A stretch of 64,000 bases of DNA. Source: Runella rosea. Its GTDB lineage: Bacteria > Bacteroidota > Bacteroidia > Cytophagales > Spirosomataceae. The stretch is from assembly GCF_003325355.1 (NCBI RefSeq), contig NZ_CP030850.1, positions 2,542,001 through 2,606,000 of the forward strand. Reading direction: 5' to 3'. The notes under the pieces were generated by a model. That model saw only the letters and a program-made list of their open reading frames with translations, did not search any database and had not been told where the DNA came from. Shown piece by piece: positions 35,147 to 44,707 of this stretch (the stretch's first letter is position 1; each line of letters starts with the position of its first letter). Position numbers and translations under genes: made by a program.

Positions 35147-37003
35147 TTATTTCTCTTTCCAATCAACCCATACTTTCATGCGGCCGGCTTGGCGGTTATC
35201 CCATGAATAATACGGAATGAGCGTAAAATTATCATTGCCGTTTTGGGCCTTAATCGTAGTTACGCCGCCCAATAAGGCTGGCTCGAAAGTGGTACTGAAT
35301 TGCGTTTTTTTCGACAACAGAATTTGGTCATAATCCAAATGACGGTTGTCTTGCTCTTCCACACAATAGACCAACGGCCCCCGCTGAATGGCGCGTTTGC
35401 CTTGGTTTGCTTTCACGCGGGGGTCGGCGGCAATGACCTTGACGGGCATCTCCATACGAAGTTTGAGCACATCATTTTTTGCCCAAGTACGCGCAACCGT
35501 CACGTAACCTTTATCAGCCGTTAAACCCGATACAGCTTTTCCGTTGATTTCAATGATGTATTTGTCGCACCAAGCCGGGATACGCAGCTTAAGGGCAAAA
35601 TTAGCTTTGCTACTATCGGGAATAGCTTTAATTTCCACTTCTCCCGACCAAGGATAATTGGTTTTTTGGGCGAACTTAACTTTATGTTGCCCCAAAACAA
35701 CTTCGGTCTCGCTGCCGACATACAGGTTGACCCACAAAGTATTTTCGGAAGTATTGTAAATATAACCACCCACCGAAGGCATCAAACGCGACACATTGCT
35801 GGGACAACAGGCCGTACCGTACCAAGGACGACGGTGATGCAACCCAAACGAAGCCAATGGGTTGACGTAAAAAAACAGATTTCCAGTCAGTTGTACCCCT
35901 GCCAATGCACCGTTGTAAAGCGAGCGTTCTAGCACATCCACGTATTTGGATTCTCCCGAATAGAGATTCATACGTTGATTCCAAAAAACCATTCCGACCG
36001 AGGCGCAGGTTTCGCAGTAAGCTGATTCGTTGGGCAAATCATAATCGACCGTAAAACCTTCATTTTTGGTTGAAGAACCAATGCCACCCGTGATGTACAT
36101 ATTTCGCTCTACCACATCGGCCCACACGCGTTCGAGGGCTTGGGTGTAGCCACGGTCGCCCGTTTCGGCCGCTACATCGGCCATGCCCGTATACAGATAC
36201 ATAGCGCGAACGGCGTGCCCTTTGATGTCGGTCATTTCACGCACTGGTACATCGTCTTGACAATAGCGTGCGCCGTCAAAATGCTTATCTGTCCAGATTT
36301 GACCACGTCCGTGTCCTTTGCCGCGTTGCTCGATAAGCCAGTCGGCGAGTTTGAGGTAGCGGTCGTTGTTGGTCGTATGATAAAGTTTTACCAAGGCCAA
36401 CTCCAATTCCTGATGCCCCGTTACCCACGGCTTATTTTGGAGACGAAACGTAGAATCAAAATGATTGGCAAAGCGAATAGACACATCCAACAGTTTACGT
36501 TTTCCAGTGGCATCAAAGTAGGCTACTGCCCCCTCAATCAAGTGGCCCAAGCAATAATCTTCGTGCTTTTCCATGTCGGTCCAGCGTTTTTCAAGGCCTA
36601 CCAATGTATAATATGTATTCAGGTAACCATCAGGAAGTTGAGCCGCCGCAATTTTATCAATCCACGCGTCAGTTTTGGACTCTAAGGCTTTATCCGGCGT
36701 AGTTTTGAGCGTGTAGGCAATCCCTTCAATGACTTTATACACATCAGAGTCATCAAAATAAATGCCTTTGTGCTTCCCGCTCCGGAGGGCGGCATTCTCA
36801 AAATTCCGGATTCGAGCCGTTGAATCTTCGGTATAGGTCATACAAACAGGCAACGTAGCCGAATGGACTTTTTCAATGCGGGGTTTCCAAAAGAAGTCTT
36901 TGACCGTGACTTTGGAAAAGTTTACGGGCGAAATCTGGCGTTGGGCCGAGACACCGTAAACCCCAAAAATGATAATCAGTGCTGAAGAAAAAAGTGATTT
37001 CAT
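35147..37003 (-). CDS. GH127-type beta-L-arabinofuranosidase family protein (DUF1680)
   Basis: The 618-residue protein starts at the ATG at 37003 with a signal peptide (MKSLFSSALIIIFGVYGVSAQ). The long alpha/alpha-barrel domain includes the zinc/catalytic Cys-Glu set of GH127: ESAYCETC in the middle and GTACCPSNVSR about 75 residues later, as in the enzyme HypBA1. C-terminal beta-sandwich domains follow. Family members remove beta-L-arabinofuranose from plant glycans and hydroxyproline-rich proteins. It is next to the GH9 gene and to genes for pentose-acid metabolism, consistent with plant cell-wall use. Confidence 0.88.
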   Translation of the reverse strand: MKSLFSSALIIIFGVYGVSAQRQISPVNFSKVTVKDFFWKPRIEKVHSATLPVCMTYTEDSTARIRNFENAALRSGKHKGIYFDDSDVYKVIEGIAYTLKTTPDKALESKTDAWIDKIAAAQLPDGYLNTYYTLVGLEKRWTDMEKHEDYCLGHLIEGAVAYFDATGKRKLLDVSIRFANHFDSTFRLQNKPWVTGHQELELALVKLYHTTNNDRYLKLADWLIEQRGKGHGRGQIWTDKHFDGARYCQDDVPVREMTDIKGHAVRAMYLYTGMADVAAETGDRGYTQALERVWADVVERNMYITGGIGSSTKNEGFTVDYDLPNESAYCETCASVGMVFWNQRMNLYSGESKYVDVLERSLYNGALAGVQLTGNLFFYVNPLASFGLHHRRPWYGTACCPSNVSRLMPSVGGYIYNTSENTLWVNLYVGSETEVVLGQHKVKFAQKTNYPWSGEVEIKAIPDSSKANFALKLRIPAWCDKYIIEINGKAVSGLTADKGYVTVARTWAKNDVLKLRMEMPVKVIAADPRVKANQGKRAIQRGPLVYCVEEQDNRHLDYDQILLSKKTQFSTTFEPALLGGVTTIKAQNGNDNFTLIPYYSWDNRQAGRMKVWVDWKEK

Positions 37004-37055
37004 AGGTAAATGGTTAGCTATTCCTACCAAAGCAATTTATCAGTTTTTTTTAACT

Positions 37056-37094
37056 AAAAAGACCTTCTACGTCAATAACATAGAAGGTCTTTTT
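37056..37094 (-). terminator. Terminator after the DHDPS-family gene
   Basis: AAAAAGACCTTCTA (37056-37069) and TAGAAGGTCTTTTT (37081-37094) are perfect complements with an 11-nt loop and a U tail on the minus strand. Confidence 0.88.
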
Positions 37095-37117
37095 AATCTT
37101 GAAAACAAAGAAGTTGA

Positions 37118-38059
37118 TTAGGCAAACGTCAACGAAGCCACTTCAATCTCTTGGCTTAATGCATTCACCATTTCCAATAATTCATCGGCATTGGCTTTTT
37201 CTACTTCAGTCAGTACTTCCACTTTACGACGGGTGTACAATGAAATCGGGAAGCCGCGTTTTTGGAGGTAATACTTAGCAACGGTTGGATACGCATAATG
37301 AATTACGGGCATGGTATCAATCAACAGCTGTTGTACGCGTTCAACTTTGTCCTGCTGCGTTGGTTCATTGAAATTATTGCATAACCACACAATCAATTCA
37401 GGAAAGAAATTTCCCTGAATACACGACAATCCAGCCGAGCCTGCTTTCAACGAAGCCACTGCGTGCTCCATGTAAGCATCATAAACGCCGAATACCTGTC
37501 CTTCGGTGGCGGCTATTTTGGCTTTTACGTTTTCAATATCAAGTGACGTATCTTTGTGGTAAATCACCCGTCCAGTGGCCGCCAATTCTCCCAAATTCTC
37601 GGCACTAACGAGCCTTTTATAAGGCACTGGACATTCATATAAACCATACGAAACACCCGGCGTTAATTGAAGCAACTCATGCATCCGCTCCATAAAAATC
37701 GCATCTGACTCGTCGGCAGTGGCAATTAAACTTGTAATCACAATCACCGCCTGAATACCCGTACCATAAATCTTTTTGGCAAATTCGGCCTGCTCCGCAA
37801 TTGGGCCACCAAATGTACCCGTTGCCACGACAGGAACGCGCCCGTTTGCCACATCCACCACGTGCTTGGTGATGGCAATACGCTCATCTTCGCTCAGCTC
37901 ATACATCTCAGACGAAAGGCAATTGGCAAATAAGCCAGCCGCGCCCGCTTCTAAATAAAATTCAGTAAGTTTGGTTAATCCCTCAAAATCAATCTCGCCG
38001 TTTTCTTTAAACGGAGTCAACATAACAGGAATAAAACCTTGTGGAAGGGAATTTTGCAT
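37118..38059 (-). CDS. Dihydrodipicolinate synthase/N-acetylneuraminate lyase family protein
   Basis: The 313-residue (beta/alpha)8-barrel aldolase has the Schiff-base lysine K169 in RVIYHKDTS and the active-site tyrosine Y141 in YECPVP. The usual GTTGE signature of true DapA is replaced by NCLSSEMYEL, so it is not a standard lysine-pathway enzyme. Relatives act on 2-keto-3-deoxy sugar acids or on N-acetylneuraminate. The gene starts 59 bp after an FAH-family gene of the 2-keto-3-deoxy-sugar-acid type on the same strand, so a shared role in pentonate breakdown is likely but not proved. Confidence 0.82.
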   Translation of the reverse strand: MQNSLPQGFIPVMLTPFKENGEIDFEGLTKLTEFYLEAGAAGLFANCLSSEMYELSEDERIAITKHVVDVANGRVPVVATGTFGGPIAEQAEFAKKIYGTGIQAVIVITSLIATADESDAIFMERMHELLQLTPGVSYGLYECPVPYKRLVSAENLGELAATGRVIYHKDTSLDIENVKAKIAATEGQVFGVYDAYMEHAVASLKAGSAGLSCIQGNFFPELIVWLCNNFNEPTQQDKVERVQQLLIDTMPVIHYAYPTVAKYYLQKRGFPISLYTRRKVEVLTEVEKANADELLEMVNALSQEIEVASLTFA

Positions 38060-38118
38060 GGATGAATAATCAAATATTATATATGTAAATAATAAAGAGC
38101 CGTATCGTTTTGAACTAC

Positions 38119-38958
38119 TTAGACTTTTGCCAGCCCGACTACATTGGTCAATTGTCCGATTTTATCAATTGAGATCGCAACCGTATCGCCCACCTCAACC
38201 GTAAAATCACTTGAAGGCACTAAGCCCGTGCCTGTCATCAGGAATGCCCCAGTTCTAAACGTACTCGACCGATACAACCAACCAATGAGTTCGTCAGGCG
38301 TTCGTTTGAGTTGATCGAGCGTTGTTATTCCCTGAAAAACAATCCTTTCGCTACGCTTTACTTCAATGCTGATGACCGCATTTGGCACCATAGGTTCGGC
38401 TGGTACATACAGGCAAGGCCCCAAAGCGGCAGAGCCATCGTATATTTTGGCCTGCGATATATAGAGCGGATTTTCGCATTCAATACACTTAGAACTCATG
38501 TCATTGCCGACGGTATAACCCACGATTTTGCCAGAAGTAGTGGCGTACAACGTCCATTCTGGTTCGGGAACATTCCGTATAGAATCGGGCCGAATGTTAA
38601 CGGTTCCTCCCGAACCAACTACTTTGTACCCCAATGCTTTAAAAAAAAGCTCGGGGCGCTCGGCTTCGTATACCTTATCGTAAAACATACCTCCACACGC
38701 ACCTTTTGACTCCTCCATGCGGGCTACTTTGCTACGGTAATAGGTTACGCCAGAGGCCCATACTTCCTGGCTTACAGCAGGAGGTAAAAGGTCTTTTGAT
38801 TCAAAGTCCAACACTGGGGTTAAACCTGCTATTTGAGTCAAAACATACGAGTGCAGATCATCCCTGTTAATCAGCGTATCCCAATCGGGGCAGGAAAGTT
38901 GGTAATACTCTTCCTGAAATTCAGCATAAAAGCCTTGCTTGGTTCGATAAAGTTTCAT
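38119..38958 (-). CDS. Fumarylacetoacetate hydrolase family protein, possible 2-keto-3-deoxy-pentonate dehydratase
   Basis: The 279-residue protein begins at the ATG at 38958 (a TTG three bases upstream gives the longer frame). The C-terminal FAH fold shows the metal-site acids in PEPEWTLY and [23 protein letters not shown]. The overall pattern resembles AraD1/KdaD proteins that dehydrate 2-keto-3-deoxy-arabinonate or -xylonate. It lies divergent from xylose isomerase and upstream of the DHDPS-family gene, which supports an oxidative pentose route. The true tyrosine-pathway fumarylacetoacetase is a different gene (60526-61767). Confidence 0.8.
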   Translation of the reverse strand: MKLYRTKQGFYAEFQEEYYQLSCPDWDTLINRDDLHSYVLTQIAGLTPVLDFESKDLLPPAVSQEVWASGVTYYRSKVARMEESKGACGGMFYDKVYEAERPELFFKALGYKVVGSGGTVNIRPDSIRNVPEPEWTLYATTSGKIVGYTVGNDMSSKCIECENPLYISQAKIYDGSAALGPCLYVPAEPMVPNAVISIEVKRSERIVFQGITTLDQLKRTPDELIGWLYRSSTFRTGAFLMTGTGLVPSSDFTVEVGDTVAISIDKIGQLTNVVGLAKV

Positions 38959-39096
38959 CAATTGATTAATCCATTTTCATCATACGGGCGTTTTCAATTT
39001 AAGTTTAGGTGTAGTATTAGTATTACTCCGGTTTTGGTCGAAAAGACTATTTTAAACTTACAATGTTTGCGCACAAATCGTTTGAAAACAACCCCT

Positions 39097-39160
39097 ACAA
39101 TTGTCATAAAAGCTAAACACAAATAAAATTGTCATTTTGACAATTATTCTTTTTCTTTGC
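39097..39160 (+). promoter_or_regulatory. xylA promoter region with AATTGTCA operator repeats
   Basis: AATTGTCA occurs at 39099-39106 and 39127-39134, and its complement TGACAATT at 39138-39145, giving an 8-bp palindrome with a 3-nt centre plus an upstream half-site 28 bp away. A -7-like TTCTTTG lies at about 39153-39159, so the palindrome covers the -33 region. The binding protein is not encoded in the window. The same gap also holds the start of the divergent FAH-family operon. Confidence 0.6.
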
Positions 39161-39233
39161 ACAAGTAAGAATTTATATTTCCCTCTTTTAGTAATAATCG
39201 TTCTTTAAGACTAACCTCAAAACAATCTATTTT

Positions 39234-40562
39234 ATGTCCCTAACACTCGGAAATACCGAATATTTCAAAGGCATCTCCAAAATTCAGTTTGAAGGCCGTG
39301 AATCCGACAACCCGCTGGCATTCAAGTGGTACGACGAAAATCGTCTGGTGGGTGGAAAAACAATGAAAGAGCATTTGCGTTTTGCCGTTGCCTACTGGCA
39401 TACATTCTGCGGCACTGGTGCCGATCCATTCGGGCCTGGAACGAAGGATTTTGCGTGGGATGCAAACAATGACGCGGTTCAACGCGCCAAAGATAAGATG
39501 GATGCTGCTTTTGAATTTATTACTAAACTGGGCGTACCTTACTATTGCTTTCACGATGTAGATTTGGTCGATGAAGGCCCCAGCATCACCGAATACGAGC
39601 GTCGTATGCAGGCCATTGTTGATTATGCAAAAGCCAAACAGGCCGAAAGCGGCGTAAAATTATTGTGGGGTACGGCCAATGTATTCTCCAATCCGCGCTA
39701 CATGAACGGTGCTTCGACCAATCCTGATTTCAACGTAGTAGCTCACGCTGGGGTGCAGGTTAAAAACGCTTTGGATGCCACAATTGCCCTCAATGGCGAA
39801 AATTACGTATTCTGGGGTGGCCGCGAAGGCTACATGACTTTGTTGAATACCAACATGAAGCGCGAGCTAGATCACCTTGGTCAATTCTTGACCATAGCGC
39901 GTGATTATGCCCGCAAAAACGGCTTCAAAGGTACATTCTTTATTGAACCTAAGCCCTGCGAGCCTACCAAGCATCAATATGATTACGATTCAGCAACCGT
40001 AATCGGGTTTCTGCGCCAGTATGGTTTGGATAAGGATTTTCAATTAAATATTGAAGTAAACCACGCCACCTTGGCGGGGCATACCTTCCAGCACGAATTG
40101 CAAGTAGCGGCCGATGCAGGTATGTTGGGCAGTATCGACGCCAACCGTGGCGACTACCAAAACGGCTGGGATACCGACCAATTTCCGATTAATTTGAGTG
40201 AGTTGACCGAGGCTATGTTGGTAATTCTCGAAGCAGGCGGCATCACCGCTGGTGGTATCAACTTTGACGCAAAAACCCGTCGCAACTCAACTGACCTCGA
40301 CGATATTTTCATTGCGCACATTGGCGGGATGGATGCTTTTGCGCGTGCACTCGTGATTTCAAATGATATTCTGGAGAAATCCGCTTACAAAAAACTGCGT
40401 ACCGAGCGTTACGCTTCATTTGACAGCGGTGCGGGCAAGGACTTTGAAAATGGTAAATTGACATTGGAAGACTTACATAGCTTTGCGGTGGCGGCTGGTG
40501 CGCCAAAACAAATCAGCGGCAAACAAGAGCTATTTGAGAATATTCTGAATCAGTATATTTAA
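39234..40562 (+). CDS. xylA: Xylose isomerase
   Basis: The enzyme converts D-xylose to D-xylulose in the cytoplasm. The 442-residue length is that of class II xylose isomerases. The catalytic His is in [13 protein letters not shown], and metal-binding acids are in [29 protein letters not shown] (Cys where Met is usual), [12 protein letters not shown] and the C-terminal [12 protein letters not shown]. No xylulokinase gene follows in this window. The upstream palindrome suggests control by a sugar-responsive regulator, and a bidirectional terminator follows. Confidence 0.97.
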   Translation: MSLTLGNTEYFKGISKIQFEGRESDNPLAFKWYDENRLVGGKTMKEHLRFAVAYWHTFCGTGADPFGPGTKDFAWDANNDAVQRAKDKMDAAFEFITKLGVPYYCFHDVDLVDEGPSITEYERRMQAIVDYAKAKQAESGVKLLWGTANVFSNPRYMNGASTNPDFNVVAHAGVQVKNALDATIALNGENYVFWGGREGYMTLLNTNMKRELDHLGQFLTIARDYARKNGFKGTFFIEPKPCEPTKHQYDYDSATVIGFLRQYGLDKDFQLNIEVNHATLAGHTFQHELQVAADAGMLGSIDANRGDYQNGWDTDQFPINLSELTEAMLVILEAGGITAGGINFDAKTRRNSTDLDDIFIAHIGGMDAFARALVISNDILEKSAYKKLRTERYASFDSGAGKDFENGKLTLEDLHSFAVAAGAPKQISGKQELFENILNQYI

Positions 40563-40582
40563 TTGAGATACGTCACATCAAG

Positions 40583-40624
40583 AAAAAAGCGTCTGACAGT
40601 TCAAAAACCGTCAGGCGCTTTTTT
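40583..40624. terminator. Bidirectional terminator between xylA and the NCS2 permease gene
   Basis: AAAAAAGCGTCTGAC (40583-40597) pairs with GTCAGGCGCTTTTTT (40610-40624), one G-U. The A and T runs let it work in both directions. Confidence 0.88.
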
Positions 40625-40687
40625 CTTGGCAAAACCTATCAATCGTGCTTTTACATGGACGATTATCGCTAGTAGAAAACTATTTCT

Positions 40688-42019
40688 TCAGTGCCCCCAC
40701 ACCAACGACATCACGGCAAAAATATCAATCATCCAGAGTGTGAATGAAATTTCTTTCGCTTTTCCAGCAGCAGTTTTGAGGATTGTCCAACTCAAAAAAC
40801 CAAAAATAATTCCTTGGGTAATGGAATAGCTGAAGGGAATCAACACCAGCGCTAACAAACACGGAATGGCTTCGTCCATACGCGTCCAATCAATCTTGGT
40901 GATGGGTTTCATCATAAACGCACCCACCAAAATCAACGCAGGAGCAGTGGCAATGCTCGGAATGACCGAGAGCAAAGGGGATAAAAACATAAAAGGCAAA
41001 AACAAAAACGCCGCCACTACCGCCGTAAGCCCCGTGCGACCGCCTTGCTCGATTCCCACTGCTGATTCTATGTAGGCCGTTCCGGGGCTGGTGCCCAACA
41101 AACCAGCCATTGTGGTGGCTACGGCGTCGGTTAGCAGTGATTGTCGAATATTGCGCGGGTCTCCGTTTTCGTCGTAAAGATTAGCCGCTTCGGCAACGCC
41201 AACGAAGGTCGAAAGACTGTCAAATAAATCGGTAAACGCAAAGGCAAAAATGACGGGCCAAAGCGCCAATGTCAACGAACCAGTCAAGTCCAATTGAAAC
41301 AAAAGACTAAAATCGGGAGCCGCCCAAAGTCCACTCCAATTGACCAATGTAGCCTGTCCGAAATTAACCGCCGAAGCATCGCCCCACCAACGGCCTACTG
41401 GAATCGCCGACAACGTGGTCAGCACAATGCCAATGACAATGCCGCCTTGTACTTTTTTCACCACCAATATTGCCGTAATGACCAACCCCAACAAAAACGT
41501 CAGCAGAATCGGGTCTTTCAAATTCCCGATGCCGACCAAAGTGGCGGGATTATTTACGATAAACTTGGCGTTGGTCAAGCCAATCAAAGTGATAAAAAGC
41601 CCAATTCCCGACGAAATCGCGTAGCGCAACGGCTTCGGAATGGCCTGTACTATGTAGGTCCGAACATTGAAGATTGATAAAATAAAAAAAATGATTCCTG
41701 CCCAAAATACCGCACCCAAGGCAGTTTGCCATGCCACGCCCATTCCTTTCACAACGGCGAAGGTAAAAAAGGCATTTAGCCCCATCCCCGGCGCCACAAG
41801 AAGCGGATTACGAGCATACAGTCCCATCATCAAACTGCAAAAAAAGGAGAGCAATACCGTAGCCGTCAGCACACCGCCGAACGGCATCCCCGATTGGCTC
41901 AAAATAGTGGGGTTCACTACAATAATGTACATCGTAGCCAAAAAAGAAGAAAGCCCCGCGATGACTTCGGTACGCACCGTAGTGCCATTTTGAACAAGGG
42001 AAAAGTAGCGTTGGAGCAT
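40688..42019 (-). CDS. NCS2 family (AzgA-like) purine permease
   Basis: The 443-residue protein starts at the ATG at 42019 (MLQRYFSLVQ). It has about 13 helices and AzgA-type signatures: EVIAGLSSFLATMYIIVVNPTILSQSGMP near the N-terminus, GMGLNAFFTF, DLFDSLSTFVGVAEAANLYDENGDP and GTSPGTAYIESAVGIEQGGRTGLTAVVAAF. Characterised relatives import adenine, guanine or hypoxanthine with protons. It is a single gene between two terminators. Confidence 0.9.
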   Translation of the reverse strand: MLQRYFSLVQNGTTVRTEVIAGLSSFLATMYIIVVNPTILSQSGMPFGGVLTATVLLSFFCSLMMGLYARNPLLVAPGMGLNAFFTFAVVKGMGVAWQTALGAVFWAGIIFFILSIFNVRTYIVQAIPKPLRYAISSGIGLFITLIGLTNAKFIVNNPATLVGIGNLKDPILLTFLLGLVITAILVVKKVQGGIVIGIVLTTLSAIPVGRWWGDASAVNFGQATLVNWSGLWAAPDFSLLFQLDLTGSLTLALWPVIFAFAFTDLFDSLSTFVGVAEAANLYDENGDPRNIRQSLLTDAVATTMAGLLGTSPGTAYIESAVGIEQGGRTGLTAVVAAFLFLPFMFLSPLLSVIPSIATAPALILVGAFMMKPITKIDWTRMDEAIPCLLALVLIPFSYSITQGIIFGFLSWTILKTAAGKAKEISFTLWMIDIFAVMSLVWGH

Positions 42020-42049
42020 AGGAATTGGCAGTTTTGGTAAAAATAAAAA

Positions 42050-42101
42050 TGTCAACGCTGAATGCAAAGACCCTTACGGGAATTTACGTTCAGCGTTGAC
42101 A
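42050..42101 (-). terminator. Terminator after the 2Fe-2S ferredoxin gene
   Basis: TGTCAACGCTGAA (42050-42062) and TTCAGCGTTGACA (42089-42101) are perfect complements. On the minus strand the stem is followed by TTTTTATTTTT. The 26-nt loop has a small inner CCC/GGG hairpin. Confidence 0.75.
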
Positions 42102-42126
42102 AATAAGGGTTAAAATAAAGACGTTT

Positions 42127-42432
42127 CTAGAATTTTAACGCCAGACGTTCCACGGGAACATCGTTTATCAAATGACTTTCGATGATTTCTTCAACGTCAG
42201 CGAGCTCTACTTTGCCGTAGAAAACACCTTCTGGGTATACGACCAACGCGGGGCCAAAGGCACATACGTCTAAACAGCCTGACTTTTGGGCGCGGATATC
42301 AATGTGTAAATTTTTCTCTTTGAGAGATGTTTTGAATGCATCAACCAATGCTGCGCCGTGCTCGGCTCCGCAACATTTTTTGCCACCGTCTTTTTGATTG
42401 GTGCAAATAAAAACGTGTTTTTTGTATTTCAT
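42127..42432 (-). CDS. Thioredoxin-like [2Fe-2S] ferredoxin
   Basis: The 101-residue protein has the cysteine pattern of small thioredoxin-fold ferredoxins: C10 and the C-C pair in VFICTNQKDGGKKCCG, and SGCLDVCAFGP in the middle. The C-terminal part (PALVVYPEGVFYGKVELADVEEIIESHL) is characteristic of this group. It is a soluble electron carrier of unknown partner, not tied to any neighbour. It is transcribed as a single gene between two terminators. Confidence 0.88.
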   Translation of the reverse strand: MKYKKHVFICTNQKDGGKKCCGAEHGAALVDAFKTSLKEKNLHIDIRAQKSGCLDVCAFGPALVVYPEGVFYGKVELADVEEIIESHLINDVPVERLALKF

Positions 42433-42459
42433 AAATCAGTTAGAATGGATTAAAAATAG

Positions 42460-42515
42460 ACGTTGGACGTCGGATTAGGGACTAAAGATAGCGCCCATGA
42501 CCCAACGTCCAACGT
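42460..42515 (-). terminator. Terminator after prc
   Basis: ACGTTGGACGTCGG (42460-42473) pairs with CCCAACGTCCAACGT (42501-42515) with one mismatch/wobble, followed on the minus-strand RNA by CTATTTTTA. Confidence 0.75.
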
Positions 42516-42531
42516 TTAAAGGTAACAAATT

Positions 42532-44631
42532 TTATCGCTTAGCTACCGAAGGAGCTTTAGAAAGCGTAATGTAATCTGCCAAAATGCGACTGGTTTCATT
42601 CATGTAAATGTCCTTTTTCTTCTTGTCGGTTGCTTTGGCGGTTGCAGGAGTTTCCTCTTCATCAACGTCGTCATCCGTTTCTAGCTTTTTCAGGGCAGCA
42701 CGCTTTTTCTCGGCTTCTTCACGCTCTTTCTTACGCTTGGTTTCTTGCAATGAAACTACAGTATTTTCACGCGCTTTGCGGAAAAGCTCCAACTCGTCTA
42801 CGAACGTTTTCATCTCTGCTTCCGACTTAAGGCGTTGCTGATACTTCTCGCGAAGTTTTGCTACTTGTTTTTCGTTCAACGATTTGGTCACGTCAAAACG
42901 CGCCGTTGCAATCTGATCCCAAGGCAAAGCCGTAGGCTGTGAGCTTTCACCGTATTCTTCTGCACTGAATGCCGATGGGAATTCAATATCAGGTGATACC
43001 CCTTTGCGTTGGGTACTGCTACCATTGATGCGGTAAAACTTCGCAACTGTGATGTTGATTTGACCCAATTTATCAGAATCTTTAATCCACTGGTTCAGAT
43101 CAACCATGGTTTGAACCGTGCCTTTGCCGTAAGTTTGCTCACCCAACACAATTCCACGTTTGTAATCCTGTATAGCGGCCGCAAAAATTTCAGAAGCCGA
43201 AGCACTAAAACGGTTGATTAAAACTGCAATCGGGCCATCGTATGTCACATTTGGGTCAGGATCCGTTTGCACTTCCGTATCACCCGTTGATTCACGTACT
43301 TGTACCACTGGACCTTTTGAAATAAATAAACCCGTCAATGAAATCGCTTCTGTTAATGACCCACCACCGTTGTTGCGCAAGTCGATTACAATTCCTTCGA
43401 CATTTTCAGCCTTGAGTGAATCAATGATTTTCTGCACGTCGCGGGTGGTACTAGCGAAGTCTTTATCACGTTTGCCAGCCCCTTCAAAGTCCCGATAAAA
43501 CGACGGAATATTGATAATACCGATTTTGTAGTCGTGCTTATTTTGATTGATGGTCACGATTTCTTTCTTGGCACGTGATGTCTGCAAATTTACTTTCTCA
43601 CGTACAAGGCGGATTTCTTTAGGAGGGTCGTTGGGCAGTGCGTCAGAAGCCAATACTTGCAAGCGCACGATTGTTCCTTTCGTTCCTTTGATTTTCTTCA
43701 CGGCATCGTCTACGTACCAACCCACAATATCTTCCACTTTCCCTTCATCCCCCTGCGCTACACCAATAATCCGGTCGTCTTTTTTGAGACGCTTGTCCTT
43801 AAAAGCCGGTCCGCCAGGCACCACTTCCACAACTTTGATGTAGTTGCCATCTTCACGCAATACCGCACCGATTCCTTCGAGGGCTTGGTACATATCCTGC
43901 TTGAAACGGTCAGAGTCAGCGGGTGAGAAATAACGAGTGTGTGGATCAAGCACTTCGCAGAACGCATTCATGTACATCTGAAATACCTGCTCGCTACGGA
44001 AACGGCCTAAGTTACGTTCACGGTTTTTGTAACGATCTCTCAAAAGCGTTACCACCGAAGTGTCGGCTTTGCCAGAGAGTTTCAACTCAAGTGCTTCGTT
44101 TTTAAGCAATTTGCGCCAGATTTCATCCAATTCTTCCGTATTTTTAGCCCAAGAAGCTTTTTCACGGTCGGTATTGAATGACTCATCTACCGAAAAATCA
44201 AATTTAGGATTAGCCAACGCTTTGGTGATGTAATTGCTCCGCTCACGGTAGCGTTTGCGGAAGGTATTATAAATATCATACGCCGCCGTCAAATCGCCGT
44301 TGTTGAGGGCTTCATCGAGTTGGGTACGGTATTTATCAAAATACTGAATGTCCGAAGCAAGAAAATACAGTTTGCCGCGGTCAATGTCGCTGAGGTAATT
44401 ATCGTACATTTTTGTCGACAACGAGTCGTTGACGTTAAATTTGCGGTAATGATACCCCGAAAAGATTTTAGTCACGTACGCCTCTACTTTCTCTTGCGTA
44501 AGGGTAGGTTTGAGGTCATCATCCGCAACAGCGAAGGGACGAGAAGGTACTACCCGCGAACGCGAGTCGTCGGGTTGCAGACTCAGCAGCAACACCGGAG
44601 CTAAGGCGATTAAAAAGCTTTTCATTTTCAT
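42532..44631 (-). CDS. prc: Tail-specific (C-terminal processing) protease Prc
   Basis: The 699-residue periplasmic serine protease has a signal peptide (to about 20), the N-terminal helical domain of Prc (from about 45), a PDZ domain (about 240-330), an S41 protease domain with catalytic Ser in NRFSASASEIFAAA and Lys in GEQTYGKGTVQ, and the C-terminal DUF3340-type domain. A Glu/Lys-rich stretch (about 620-680) precedes the end. Family members trim or degrade periplasmic proteins with nonpolar C-termini and process lipoproteins or hydrolases of the cell wall. The gene lies downstream of the FKBP gene with a 76-bp gap and may be co-transcribed with it. Confidence 0.94.
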   Translation of the reverse strand: MKMKSFLIALAPVLLLSLQPDDSRSRVVPSRPFAVADDDLKPTLTQEKVEAYVTKIFSGYHYRKFNVNDSLSTKMYDNYLSDIDRGKLYFLASDIQYFDKYRTQLDEALNNGDLTAAYDIYNTFRKRYRERSNYITKALANPKFDFSVDESFNTDREKASWAKNTEELDEIWRKLLKNEALELKLSGKADTSVVTLLRDRYKNRERNLGRFRSEQVFQMYMNAFCEVLDPHTRYFSPADSDRFKQDMYQALEGIGAVLREDGNYIKVVEVVPGGPAFKDKRLKKDDRIIGVAQGDEGKVEDIVGWYVDDAVKKIKGTKGTIVRLQVLASDALPNDPPKEIRLVREKVNLQTSRAKKEIVTINQNKHDYKIGIINIPSFYRDFEGAGKRDKDFASTTRDVQKIIDSLKAENVEGIVIDLRNNGGGSLTEAISLTGLFISKGPVVQVRESTGDTEVQTDPDPNVTYDGPIAVLINRFSASASEIFAAAIQDYKRGIVLGEQTYGKGTVQTMVDLNQWIKDSDKLGQINITVAKFYRINGSSTQRKGVSPDIEFPSAFSAEEYGESSQPTALPWDQIATARFDVTKSLNEKQVAKLREKYQQRLKSEAEMKTFVDELELFRKARENTVVSLQETKRKKEREEAEKKRAALKKLETDDDVDEEETPATAKATDKKKKDIYMNETSRILADYITLSKAPSVAKR

Positions 44632-44707
44632 ACACTGATTTAATTGATTTCGGCCCCGGGATATTGGAGATTGAAATGGTTGGAAAAACCTCCAACATCC
44701 GCCAAAA

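Noticed and set aside
40563-40829. Open frame of 88 codons directly after xylA
   Set aside because: It would be translated through the xylA terminator hairpin and overlaps the end of the NCS2 gene; no family features.
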